From Saccharicrinis carchari (lineage in GTDB: Bacteria > Bacteroidota > Bacteroidia > Bacteroidales > Marinilabiliaceae), in the NCBI RefSeq assembly GCF_900182605.1, contig NZ_FXTB01000001.1:744001-808000 (forward strand): 64,000 bases of DNA, in the 5' to 3' direction. Of the stretch, positions 7,757 to 17,600 are shown in pieces. The position numbers were made by a program, and so were the translations under genes. A model generated the notes under the pieces. The model searched no databases, was not told the DNA's origin, and saw nothing but the letters and a program-made list of their open reading frames with translations. Position 1 is the first letter of the stretch; each line of letters begins with the position of its first letter.

Positions 7757-10700
7757 CTACTCCCTAACAACAAACGATGCCTTTAACTTTGCCTGTGAAT
7801 CGCCACCGATAAAAACCCTAAAGTCGCCCGGTTCCACTTCCCATTTTTTATTGATGGTATAAAACCGGAGCATGTCGGCATTTATGGTAAGGCTTAGGGT
7901 CTTGGTTTCACCTGCCCGTATCATTACCTTTTCAAAGCCTTTTAACTCCCTTATGGGTCGTGTTATACTGCCCACCATATCTCTGATGTACAGTTGAACC
8001 ACTTCCTCGCCATCCACGGAGCCCGTGTTTGTAACATCAACGGATACGCTTATTTGACCATCTTTGGCTATTTCGGTCTTATCCAATCTCAAATTTTCAT
8101 ACGCAAAAGTAGTATAACTGAGTCCATGGCCAAAAGGATATAAGGCAGTTTTTGGTGCATCGGTATAACCCGAATAGGTAATGTGCTTTTTACTATAGGG
8201 CCTTCCGGTATTTTTTTTATTGTAATACAAAGGCTCCTGTCCCACATTATGTGGAAAGGAAACGGGTAGCTTGCCCGAGGGGTTGTAATCGCCAAACACA
8301 ACATCGGCTATCGCATTGCCCGACTCGGAGCCTAAAAACCAACACTCCAGGATGGAAGGCACATGCTCCGCCGCCCAGGAAATATCCATGGGTCTGCCGT
8401 TCATTAAAACAATTACTACGTTTTTGTTTACTTCGAGCACAGCTTCGAGTAATTGCTGCTGCACACCAAACAGTCCAATATCGGTTTGGCTTCGCCCCTC
8501 TCCTGTTTGATAGGCATCTTCGCCTATAGCCAGCAATACCACTTCGGCTTTTTTTGCCGCTTGAACAGCAGCATTTATTCCGGATACATCCGTAGTGTTG
8601 AATTTTAGCGGATGCAAAAATTGATTTTGTCCTTCCCTTAAAGTAGGCACCGTTAAATCTGCACCTTTTTCGTAATATATTGTTGTGCTGCTGCCAACCG
8701 CTTTTTTAACACCATCCAACAAAGAAACTGCGGAATTATACCTACCCTTAGCTCTCCAGTTTCCCAGCGGGGTATCTTTGTCATTGGCCAGGGGGCCAAT
8801 CACCGCTATACTTTTTAGGTTTTTATTGAGCGGAAGTAAGTCGTTTTCATTTTTCAACAGAACGATTGACTTTTTTGCCGCATCGCGGGCAATAGCCAAA
8901 TGCTCTTTGCTATAAACTTCGTTCTTTTCTCTGTCTTCGTTGCAATACCTATACGGATCATCGAACAAACCCAATCTGAATTTCACCCGCAACACCCGCC
9001 TCACGGCATGGTCCAAATGTGCCATCGAAATTTTATTTTCGTTTAATAAAGCCTCAAGATGTGCCTCATAGGCATAAGATTCCATATCCATGTCGCTGCC
9101 TGCGCTCAGGGCAATTTGGGCGGCATGTTTTTTATCTTTGGCATATCCATGCGCAATCATCTCCCCTATCGATCCCCAGTCCGAAACCACAAATCCATCC
9201 CAGCCCCAAGAACCCTTAAGCAAATCTCTTTGTAAAGCTTTGCTCCCTGTTGCCGGCACGCCATCAATTTCGTTAAATGCATTCATAAAAGTAGCCACTC
9301 CGGCTTCTGCAGCTGCCTTAAACGGGGGCAAGATAACATTATGCAACTCGTGCTCACCAATATTTACGGTGTTATAATCGCGGCCTGCTTCGGCAAAACC
9401 GTAACCGGCAAAATGTTTGGCACATGCCGCAAGAGTGTGGGGCAGCGACAGATCATCGCCCTGAAAGCCTTTTATCCGGGCAAGTCCTATTACGGTATTT
9501 AAGTAGGTATCTTCGCCGGCCCCTTCCATACCTCTGCCCCAACGGGCATCCCTCGACACATCGATCATGGGTGCAAAGGTCCATTGCAGACCGGAAGCCG
9601 ATGCTTCTTTTGCCGCTATGGAAGCCGATTGTTCCATAATATTCAAATCCCAACTGGCACTTTCGCCCAGGGGTATAGGAAAAATGGTTTTATATCCGTG
9701 TATCACATCATAGCCAAAAATCAAAGGGATTTTTAAGCGCGAATTTTCCATCACAATTTTCTGTGTTTCGCGAACAGATGCCACAGAAGTAATATTGAGC
9801 ATGGAACCTACTTCTCCGTTCTTAAGTTTATCAAGCTTATGCTGATCGCCTTTGGAGGACGACGGGCCGGTTGCATCCCACTTTCCGCTGTATTGCACCA
9901 GTTGCCCGATTTTTTCGTTGAGATGCATCAGGGCCAAAACGGAATCGACCTTGTGCTCTAAGGCCGGGTCAAAATCAGTTCCCTGGTGCAAATTATCCCT
10001 GTTATCTGTATTTTGATCAAAACCATAAATTTCTGCGTAAACAGGAAAGTGATCGGATGGATACCTTAAGTTTTCAGAATCGCTCAACACCGCATATTTT
10101 TTTACTTTTAAACCATTATTTTGGGAGATGAAAATATAATCAATGGTCCGTGTTACAGGCGCATTAAATTTAAAAGCATTGAACGTACCTTTGGGACCAT
10201 GGGTTAATTCGGCCACCGTTTCCGTATTCAGCATTTGCTCCGATAGCTTTTCGATTAGTAGGTTATTGGGTTCCACATTAAAATCGCCCGTTAAAATTAC
10301 CGGATAACCATGGCTGTTGATTTCGGCTATTTTTTGTTGGATGAGCTTCATTCCTTGTAGCCTGGCCTCCTGCCCCACATGATCCAGGTGCGTATTGAAA
10401 ACCCATATTTTTTGGGAGGTTTTTACATCCGTGAACAAGCCATAGGTACAAATCCGCGGATATGCGGCATCCCATCCCTTCGAAAATTTTTCGGGCGTTT
10501 CCGATAGCCAGAATGTACCGTCTTCCTCCAACCTAAATTTTGCTTTTTTGTAAAATATAGCCGAATACTCGCCCTTGTTGCCGCCATCGCGCCCGTGACC
10601 TATATAGTCATACCCCTTCAGTGTTTCTTTCATATCTGCAATTTGATTGGGGCGTCCTTCTTGCGTCCCCAAAAAATCAGGCGCATGGAATTGTATCTGG

Positions 10701-10852
10701 GAAAGTAAAAAATCTTTCCTATTGGACCAGGCATTTTCGCCATCCGAAGCTATGTCTAAACGTATGTTATAGGTCATAACGGAAACATCCTGTGACCTGG
10801 CCGTGGTAAAAAATAGACATGCGAGTACAAAAAGTATTAGTGTATTTTTCAT
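7757..10852 (-). CDS. secreted fusion: endonuclease/exonuclease/phosphatase domain + GH3 beta-glucosidase
   Basis: One uninterrupted 1031-residue frame joins two enzymes. Residues 1-20 are a signal peptide. Residues 22-276 are an EEP-fold phosphodiesterase or phosphatase with MTYNIR (26-31), Q64-E65, NTHLDH (153-158), GDFN (189-192) and SDHFP (266-270). After a 15-residue linker, residues 293-1031 form a complete BglX-like GH3 enzyme: KHFAGYG (479-485), nucleophile D558 in VSDWG, probable acid/base E785 in TGEGRS, and a C-terminal fibronectin-III-like domain (about 930-1025). Family knowledge: GH3 removes glucose from non-reducing ends of beta-glucans, and EEP enzymes cleave phosphoesters. 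It lies downstream of the GDPD-GH16 gene on the same strand. The fusion suggests that one substrate carries both bonds, perhaps in the periplasm. Confidence 0.9.
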   Translation of the reverse strand: MKNTLILFVLACLFFTTARSQDVSVMTYNIRLDIASDGENAWSNRKDFLLSQIQFHAPDFLGTQEGRPNQIADMKETLKGYDYIGHGRDGGNKGEYSAIFYKKAKFRLEEDGTFWLSETPEKFSKGWDAAYPRICTYGLFTDVKTSQKIWVFNTHLDHVGQEARLQGMKLIQQKIAEINSHGYPVILTGDFNVEPNNLLIEKLSEQMLNTETVAELTHGPKGTFNAFKFNAPVTRTIDYIFISQNNGLKVKKYAVLSDSENLRYPSDHFPVYAEIYGFDQNTDNRDNLHQGTDFDPALEHKVDSVLALMHLNEKIGQLVQYSGKWDATGPSSSKGDQHKLDKLKNGEVGSMLNITSVASVRETQKIVMENSRLKIPLIFGYDVIHGYKTIFPIPLGESASWDLNIMEQSASIAAKEASASGLQWTFAPMIDVSRDARWGRGMEGAGEDTYLNTVIGLARIKGFQGDDLSLPHTLAACAKHFAGYGFAEAGRDYNTVNIGEHELHNVILPPFKAAAEAGVATFMNAFNEIDGVPATGSKALQRDLLKGSWGWDGFVVSDWGSIGEMIAHGYAKDKKHAAQIALSAGSDMDMESYAYEAHLEALLNENKISMAHLDHAVRRVLRVKFRLGLFDDPYRYCNEDREKNEVYSKEHLAIARDAAKKSIVLLKNENDLLPLNKNLKSIAVIGPLANDKDTPLGNWRAKGRYNSAVSLLDGVKKAVGSSTTIYYEKGADLTVPTLREGQNQFLHPLKFNTTDVSGINAAVQAAKKAEVVLLAIGEDAYQTGEGRSQTDIGLFGVQQQLLEAVLEVNKNVVIVLMNGRPMDISWAAEHVPSILECWFLGSESGNAIADVVFGDYNPSGKLPVSFPHNVGQEPLYYNKKNTGRPYSKKHITYSGYTDAPKTALYPFGHGLSYTTFAYENLRLDKTEIAKDGQISVSVDVTNTGSVDGEEVVQLYIRDMVGSITRPIRELKGFEKVMIRAGETKTLSLTINADMLRFYTINKKWEVEPGDFRVFIGGDSQAKLKASFVVRE

Positions 10853-11306
10853 CTCATTATAATTATTGATTTATGTGGTCCCGATGCATCGGGAGAACTG
10901 GCCGATAATGTTTTCCCTCCCGCTTGTGCGGGACGGGTTTCCGCTACAGCGGAACAAGTAATGTGAGAGGCTACTCTCATAACCTGTCCCGATCTTTCAT
11001 CGGGAGCCTGATCCGACCATTCGGGGGCTCGCTTCATTTTGTTGAATATATATATTAAGACTACGGGATAAGAGACAGTAGATATGGAACCATACGACAC
11101 CCCGCAGCATTGTGAGAAGAAACTTCAAAAAAAGAAACTATGAACACAACTTGTTCTGCTTATGCGGAATATACGCAGAGCACAGCGTTTTAATTTTCAA
11201 CCAAATGTACACAAAGGCGCACAATGTTCACAATATTTCTTAGTGGCCGTTGTGCATCCATCGTATTCTCTGTGGTTGCTTTATAAAGCACTGTGTTGAA
11301 TTAGTT
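10853..11306. other. intergenic region with hairpin-rich repeat
   Basis: About 450 bases between the two fusion genes contain a block of short palindromes (10880-11032, listed separately). A stretch after it shares no visible features. The only ORF here, on the minus strand across 10849-11100, has no coding character and overlaps the repeat. The gap is long enough that EEP-GH3 may have its own promoter. Confidence 0.5.
10880..11032. repeat. palindrome-rich dispersed repeat, copy A
   Basis: It contains CCCGATGCATCGGG (10880-10893), CCCGCTTGTGCGGG, and CCCGAT...ATCGGG (10988-11004). The core AATGTGAGAGGCTAC, followed by TCATAACCTGTCCCGA, recurs in diverged form at 26431-26500. The arrangement resembles REP or small non-autonomous repeat elements. 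Confidence 0.55.
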
Positions 11307-12893
11307 TCAAAAATCATTTTCTTTTTGAAATACCCGTACATAATCCACCAACATTTGCTGCGGAAAAACACTGTTGTCGATTCCCTTTTTGCCGCCGAGC
11401 ATGCCACCTACCGCTGTGTTTATAATCAGGTAAAACTTTTGATCAAAAGGCCATTCTGCGGTGGTTTTATTTTCGTTTAGTATCTGGTTGTAAACGATGC
11501 CGTTCAGTAAAAAGTCCATTTTTTCGGGTGTCCATTCCAAGGCAAACACATTGAAGGTATCATAAGGGCGGTCGATAAAAATCTTTTTTCCTTTGTGCGT
11601 TCCTTTCATGTGATTGTAGGCTTTGGTATGGATGGTGGCAAATACAGAATCCGGATTAAAGCCCACATGTTCCATAATATCTATCTCGCCACACTCGGGC
11701 CATCCCACTTCCTTTCGGTTGTCGCCCAGCATCCAAATGGCAGGCCAAAGCCCCACACCCCTGGGCAACTTTGCCCTTACCTCTATGCGCCCGTATTTCC
11801 ACGAAGCCAAATTTTTAGTATTCACCCGACCCGAGGTGTAAGCAGCTGTTTTTCTTTCGGCAGCATATTTCATCCAGCTTTTCTTTAAAAGATCCGGATT
11901 GCCATAGTCTTTATTCGCGATTTCTTCTTTGTGTGTTTCAATAATCAAATGGCCACCCTGTACCCGAACATTTTTCAGGCTATCGGTGTAATACTGATCT
12001 TCGCGGTTGGCTATAAAGCCATAAGCATATCCCCACTTGGTACTGTCGGGTTTGCCCCTGTAGTTAAACTCATCGCTCCAAACCAATTTATACCCATCCT
12101 TTACAGGGCTTGCTGCAATACGGGTAAACAACAGTTCAGGCTCGTCGGTGGTGATGTAATCAAAATCGTTGGCCAGCAACCAATCCATATCGTCGGGTTT
12201 ATTTACGGTCCAGGCATTTAGACTTAAACCCAAGTCTTTGGCGCTTTTAATCCATTCCGGATTTCTTTTGAAAATATTAAAATGATAGTCCAGGCCCCAA
12301 ATTCCGTCCTCCTTTAACTGTTGCGGTGTTTTGTTACCGTTCAGATACTGTGTTTTGGCTGTAGCGTCTATCTCAACAATTTTTTTAAGTATATCATACC
12401 CAAAGCTGATATATGAATGAATATAGGGTTCGGCCTTTAGCTCTTTAACCAACTGGATTGTTTTTTCGGCCATTTTCAGATTCAGCTCTTTATTTCTTGT
12501 GGGCTTAATTTCGCAAACCAATCCGGTACCCTTGTTATTTTCCATCCCGGCAAGCAAATAATCCTTTAAGGTGGGTAACAACTCGCCATTGGCAAGCTTA
12601 TGTTTTGCCAGCTCCTGATATGTAGTTTCCACTATCAATAAATCGTGGTAATCTTTATCGTGGGTTACAATCAACACACTATCTGCCGTAATCCTTACAT
12701 CAAACTCAGCCCCCGTGCAATTTAGCTCAATAGCATGTTTTAATGAGGCTATAGAGTTTTGAGGAAGCTTATATTTTTTCCAGGCACCACGATGCGCCAC
12801 AACAGGATTATTGGCAAAAGTACGGTTGTTTTGAGTTGTAGGTGTGCATGAAATAAATCCTGTAATCATTAATATTAGAAATAGATATCGCAT
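11307..12893 (-). CDS. lipoprotein fusion: glycerophosphodiester phosphodiesterase + GH16 beta-glucanase
   Basis: A 528-residue protein with a lipobox ending at C16 (GFISC), so it is likely membrane-anchored. Residues 30-258 are a GDPD-type TIM barrel: HRGAW at 34-38, E63 and D65 in GAEFDV as metal ligands, THD at 77-79 with general-acid H78, and CEIK at 127-130. Residues 265-525 are a GH16 jelly roll with catalytic ExDxxE at 403-408 (EIDIME, nucleophile E403, acid/base E408), as in laminarinases. GDPD enzymes release alcohols from glycerophosphodiesters; GH16 enzymes of this type cut beta-1,3 or mixed beta-glucans. It follows susD on the same strand after 118 bases, so it probably belongs to the same operon. 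Both active sites look intact. Confidence 0.9.
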   Translation of the reverse strand: MRYLFLILMITGFISCTPTTQNNRTFANNPVVAHRGAWKKYKLPQNSIASLKHAIELNCTGAEFDVRITADSVLIVTHDKDYHDLLIVETTYQELAKHKLANGELLPTLKDYLLAGMENNKGTGLVCEIKPTRNKELNLKMAEKTIQLVKELKAEPYIHSYISFGYDILKKIVEIDATAKTQYLNGNKTPQQLKEDGIWGLDYHFNIFKRNPEWIKSAKDLGLSLNAWTVNKPDDMDWLLANDFDYITTDEPELLFTRIAASPVKDGYKLVWSDEFNYRGKPDSTKWGYAYGFIANREDQYYTDSLKNVRVQGGHLIIETHKEEIANKDYGNPDLLKKSWMKYAAERKTAAYTSGRVNTKNLASWKYGRIEVRAKLPRGVGLWPAIWMLGDNRKEVGWPECGEIDIMEHVGFNPDSVFATIHTKAYNHMKGTHKGKKIFIDRPYDTFNVFALEWTPEKMDFLLNGIVYNQILNENKTTAEWPFDQKFYLIINTAVGGMLGGKKGIDNSVFPQQMLVDYVRVFQKENDF

Positions 12894-13011
12894 AATTATT
12901 TGTATTGAGGCTCATTGTTTAACAATATACAAGGACAATAAATTGCCCTTGTATACTTAAATGCTGCTATGACTTTTAATATTACCAATTTTTTAACAAT
13001 ACGACAAATCA

Positions 13012-14643
13012 TTAGTAACCATTATTCTGAGGATAATCGGGTCCTAGTAAATCCAGATCTTCCTGAAAAATCGGAAAGTTAATAAAATGATCTTGCCAGT
13101 TCTCTCTCGGGTCTTTTATACCCCCATAATTAGCGGGGAAATAAGGGCCATCACCAGCATAATTCTTCATTTGCCTGTTCATCACCGTTGCTCCCATCCG
13201 CTTTAGGGTAAACCAGCGCTGTCCTTCAAAAGCTAACTCCCGGGCTCGCTCATCCAAAATGGCTTGCTCGTCCACATTGCTTAAAACAGCCGCACCTGCC
13301 CGTTCTCGAATGGCATTGATATAGGGCAAAGGATCACCGTTGCCCGATCTCATAATAGCCTCTGCTGCAATCAAATAAGTTTCAGCTAAACGATACACTA
13401 AAATATTGCTCCTTTGTTGGTATGAGTTCGGATCGTCATCTTCTTGCGCAAATTTTAAACATGATGGATGCAAGTTTTGATAATATTTTTTATAGGTTTT
13501 ACTGGGATTATCCAGATCGGTGATAGGCTCATAAATATCAATGATATCGCCTACCTTTTTACCTTCGGGTAAATTATCCACATCATTGTAATAATACTTT
13601 AATCTAAAATATGTATTGTCATCTCTTGTATCATTTTCATCCTCTGCCAAAAGGTTTAATAAATACAGATTGGGTAATATTCTCGAAAAACCTTTTCCTC
13701 CTTGAGATACATCGCCTTCAATTCCTTTTATGTGAAAATACTGTGTGATGTAGTTGGCATTCAGCATACTTGTATTTCCACCTCCCAATACATTGTCTTT
13801 TGCTTGTACTACAAACAATTGCTCCGCATGGTTTCTTTCTCCTTTAAAAACATCAGCTGTGTTTGGCAGTAAACCATGTGGACTATCGGGATCTTCGATG
13901 ACGGACAAGGCTTGCGTTTTGGCTTCTAACCAATCCCCCTCCCACAGGGCCAATTGTGCCTTAACATGTTTGGCGGTTCCCTTTGAAACACGGCCAAAGG
14001 TTACATCCCAATTTAAATGTTCAATGGCAAAATCCAAATCACTATTTATCAAGGCCAATATTTCTTCATCCGAAGATTTATCCAGTATCAAATCGAAAGC
14101 ATTGTCAACAGTAACCGATTCGGTACTTACATAGATGTTATTATACATCCGGTACAGATAAAAATAAGCTTCTGCCCTAAAGAATTTTGCTTCTGCAATA
14201 ATTTGATTCTTTGTTGCTTGGTCAATACCATTTGCCACTTCGGCAGCATTGATTATATCGGTGGCTTTACTGGATATTTTATAATAGTGTTTCCAGAACA
14301 AAGAAGAGATAAAATTTGAGCCCAGATCGATAGGCGATACTCCACGTTGATACCTGCCAATCAAACCTAAATATCCGGAACGGTTAAAGGCCAAATCGCT
14401 TCGCGACGGCAATATCAGACCGCCCATATAATCCTGTATATTGGTATCATATCTATCGCGGTTAAATTTATATAAACTGACCACGCCCGATTTTAATCCT
14501 TCCTCAGTAGTATATACATAATCCGAATCGATTAATGTACTTGGCTGCTCTGCCAAAAAATCGTCGCATGATGCCGCTAACAACAGAACCATACAAGCCA
14601 GCAGGCCGCCTATTGTCTTTTTATAATAATATTTTATATTCAT
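13012..14643 (-). CDS. SusD/RagB-family glycan-binding outer-membrane lipoprotein
   Basis: The 543-residue lipoprotein has a signal peptide ending in AASC (C26) followed by DD. Its TPR-rich helical body is typical of SusD, including YLYRMYNN-type helices, the FRAEAYFYLYR segment near 155, and late features such as YRLAETYLIAAEAIMRSG and ERARELAFEGQRWFTLKRMG. SusD forms a lid over the SusC transporter and captures oligosaccharides on the cell surface. Its start lies 18 bases after the susC stop, so the two are cotranscribed. The neighbouring GH16 and GH3 domains suggest a beta-glucan ligand, but nothing in the sequence itself fixes specificity. Confidence 0.93.
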   Translation of the reverse strand: MNIKYYYKKTIGGLLACMVLLLAASCDDFLAEQPSTLIDSDYVYTTEEGLKSGVVSLYKFNRDRYDTNIQDYMGGLILPSRSDLAFNRSGYLGLIGRYQRGVSPIDLGSNFISSLFWKHYYKISSKATDIINAAEVANGIDQATKNQIIAEAKFFRAEAYFYLYRMYNNIYVSTESVTVDNAFDLILDKSSDEEILALINSDLDFAIEHLNWDVTFGRVSKGTAKHVKAQLALWEGDWLEAKTQALSVIEDPDSPHGLLPNTADVFKGERNHAEQLFVVQAKDNVLGGGNTSMLNANYITQYFHIKGIEGDVSQGGKGFSRILPNLYLLNLLAEDENDTRDDNTYFRLKYYYNDVDNLPEGKKVGDIIDIYEPITDLDNPSKTYKKYYQNLHPSCLKFAQEDDDPNSYQQRSNILVYRLAETYLIAAEAIMRSGNGDPLPYINAIRERAGAAVLSNVDEQAILDERARELAFEGQRWFTLKRMGATVMNRQMKNYAGDGPYFPANYGGIKDPRENWQDHFINFPIFQEDLDLLGPDYPQNNGY

Positions 14644-14661
14644 CGCATTTATATTTTAAAA

Positions 14662-17600
14662 TTACAAATTAACTTTTACACCAAACGTAAAACTTCTTGC
14701 ATCCGGATAACCCGTATCTGCATTAGAATAGGTGCTCCTGATATTTACTTCCGGGCTATATCCAATATAATCGGTACTGGTAAATAAATTTGTACCGGTT
14801 ACATAAAACTTAACCATATCGATATTAACCCTGTTTAAAATTGATTTTGGTAAGGTGTAACCTAAACTTAGTGTACGGAGCCTAATATAAGAGGCATCTT
14901 TAATGGCCAAGGAATTTAAGTACTGCGGAGCAGAATCAAAATTTGGCCTTGGGAATGTTGTGGACGGATTTTCAGGTGTGTAGTAAGGTACTTTTACCCC
15001 GTTTAATTTGCCCTGAAGGGTACCTCCGTTATTATAGGCGGATAAAAATGGATTTACTTTGGTAGCACCTTCAACTACATAGAAATCAACGAACAAATCA
15101 AAGCCTAAATACGACAGATTTGTGGAAAAAGAACCAAACCAATCCGGATTGGGATCAATAAATACCCTGTCGTCCTGCGTTATCATACCATCCTTGTTGG
15201 TATCTTTGATTTTAATATCACCAGGTCGGAGGTCGGCTTGGGTAATGGTTGATTCAGGATTGGCTTGTGGTGCATTGGCAAAGTCTTCACCTTCTTGCCA
15301 AATACCATCAAACTGATACTGCCTGATAACACCAATGGGCTGACCAACGTAATAGTTATAGGCATCGTCTTCAAGAATTGCATTCCCGCTACCGTCGTTA
15401 TAAAGGTCGATCAACTTATTTTTGTTGTTTGACCAGTTGGTGGAAACAGACCATTTAAATTTATGTGTATTGATAATGTTTGCCGTCAGGTTTAACTCGA
15501 TACCCTTGTTTTGCAACTCGCCCGCATTAAAGTAGGTGTATTTGTAACCTGTTATTGAGGGCACACCCCTTCTCAACAATAAATCTTTCGTGCGCGAATC
15601 GTAGTATTCAATATTACCTGCCAGCAGGTTGCCAAAAGCAGCAAAATCAAGACCAATGTTAAGGGTGGTTATCGTTTCGTGCTTTAAATTTACATTGGGC
15701 AAAACCACCGATGGCGAGTAGCCCGAAGCCGATTCGCCATCGAACATATAGTTTTGACCATCAGCTGTAAAAAGTGAGGTGTAAGGTAACTTAAGTGCAT
15801 TTGCCAGCGCACCGTAGCTCACCCTTAACTTCAACTCCCTTACGGCATCTACATATTGCAGAAAAGGTTCGTTATGCAATTTCCAGGCGAAAGCTGCGGC
15901 TGGGTTATAAGTCCATTTATTATCCTCAGAGTTAACTGACGAACCATCTCCCCTTAGGGTGGCCGTAAGCAGATATTTATCCATTAAATTATAACGCGCT
16001 CTGCCCATGTAGGAGGCTGTGCGTATTTTGGTTTTATAACGCTCCACTGTAACATTGCCTATGGCGTTAGTAATACCATCGTAGCCTAAACTTTCATTGA
16101 TAAAGCCGCGCCCCTCCGTAAAGGTTTTGGTATATTTATTCTCGTCAACTGCCTGTACCAATGTTAAGTTAAAGAGGTTATTTTCGTCGAACCTTTTATT
16201 GTAGGTCAAGATATTCTCAACCAGGAAGGCCTCCCTTAATTGATTATCGATGCGGGCAATTCCTTTGTCCGTATTCCCGGCCGAGCTCAATGAAGATTGA
16301 TATTGTCCCCTTTCCGAATTTTTTCGTGTCATGGAACCCTTAAACTGATAGGTTAAATCTTTTGTGATTTGCCATTTGGGTAAAACATTAATTACAAAAT
16401 CATTACCTTTTGTATCGTTATCCGATTCCCTCAAATTCCATAATGGACTTGTGGCCGACAGCTCTTCGCCACTTGGGTATCTTGTTATAGAACCATCTTC
16501 ATGATATGCACTACCCAACGGCGAAACGGTTATAACATTTACATTGGCCGCTCTTTCGGTATCATCGTTGAGCAAATTGACGTCAAAGGCAACCGAAAAC
16601 TTATCATTAATCTCTTGATCGACATTCAGCCTTAGGTTTTTACGTGTATAGCTCGAGGTGGGTATAATTCCATCTTCCCTAAAGTAGTTTAAACTTCCAT
16701 ATATTTTTGTACGCTCAGTTCCGCCGGCAACACTAATTGACTGGCTGTGTACCGTTCCGTTTCTCATCAGCTCGTCTTCCCAATCCACAAATTTATTGTT
16801 GGCAATATTTTCCAGTTCCCCCACCGAAAAAACATCCACATCATCTGAATAGCTGTCGTCCGCATTTGTTGCACGAACCGCCTCCCTTTTTAGCTGGGCG
16901 AACTCCTGTCCACTATAAACATCAAAATTCTTTTCTATTGACTTTGTGGTTATGTATCCGTGGTAGGATACACTCACCTTGTCCTTTTTACCCCTTTTAG
17001 TGGTAATCAGTACAACACCGTTAACCGCTCTTGATCCATAAATAGCCTGTGCCGAAGCATCTTTGAGGAATTCTACCGATTCAATGTCGTCCGGGTTAAT
17101 ATCCTCAATGCCTCCATCCCTAACTACACCATCAACCACATAAATACCGCTTACATTACCTTCTATAGAACCTCTACCCCTGAATAAAATCTCCGATGAT
17201 CCCCCGGGTCGCAGGGTTCCCCCGCCTACATCCACCTTTAATCCCGATATTCTACCTCTTAACATTTCATTTACATCCGACGTAGGTGTTACGGTAGCTT
17301 TACCAAGATCGGCTTTTGCAACGGCGCTTACCAAATCGCTTTTCTTTTGGGTACCATAACCCACTACAACCACCTCTTCTAATACATCGGTATCCGGCTG
17401 TAAACTAACCCTTATATTATCTGTAATGGCCACTTCTAAATTTTGATAACCAATAAAAGACACGCGTAAAGTAGTTGCGTCCGACTTAACATTTAACGAA
17501 AACTTACCGTCTAAGTTGGTGGATGTACCATTAAGGGTACCCTTTACCACAACGGATGCACCAGGTAAGGGGGTTCCAGTTTCATCTAATACAGTTCCTT

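Noticed and set aside
10849-11100. 83-residue minus-strand ORF
   Set aside because: It spans the palindromic repeat, has no coding character or recognisable domain, and overlaps the start of the fusion gene.
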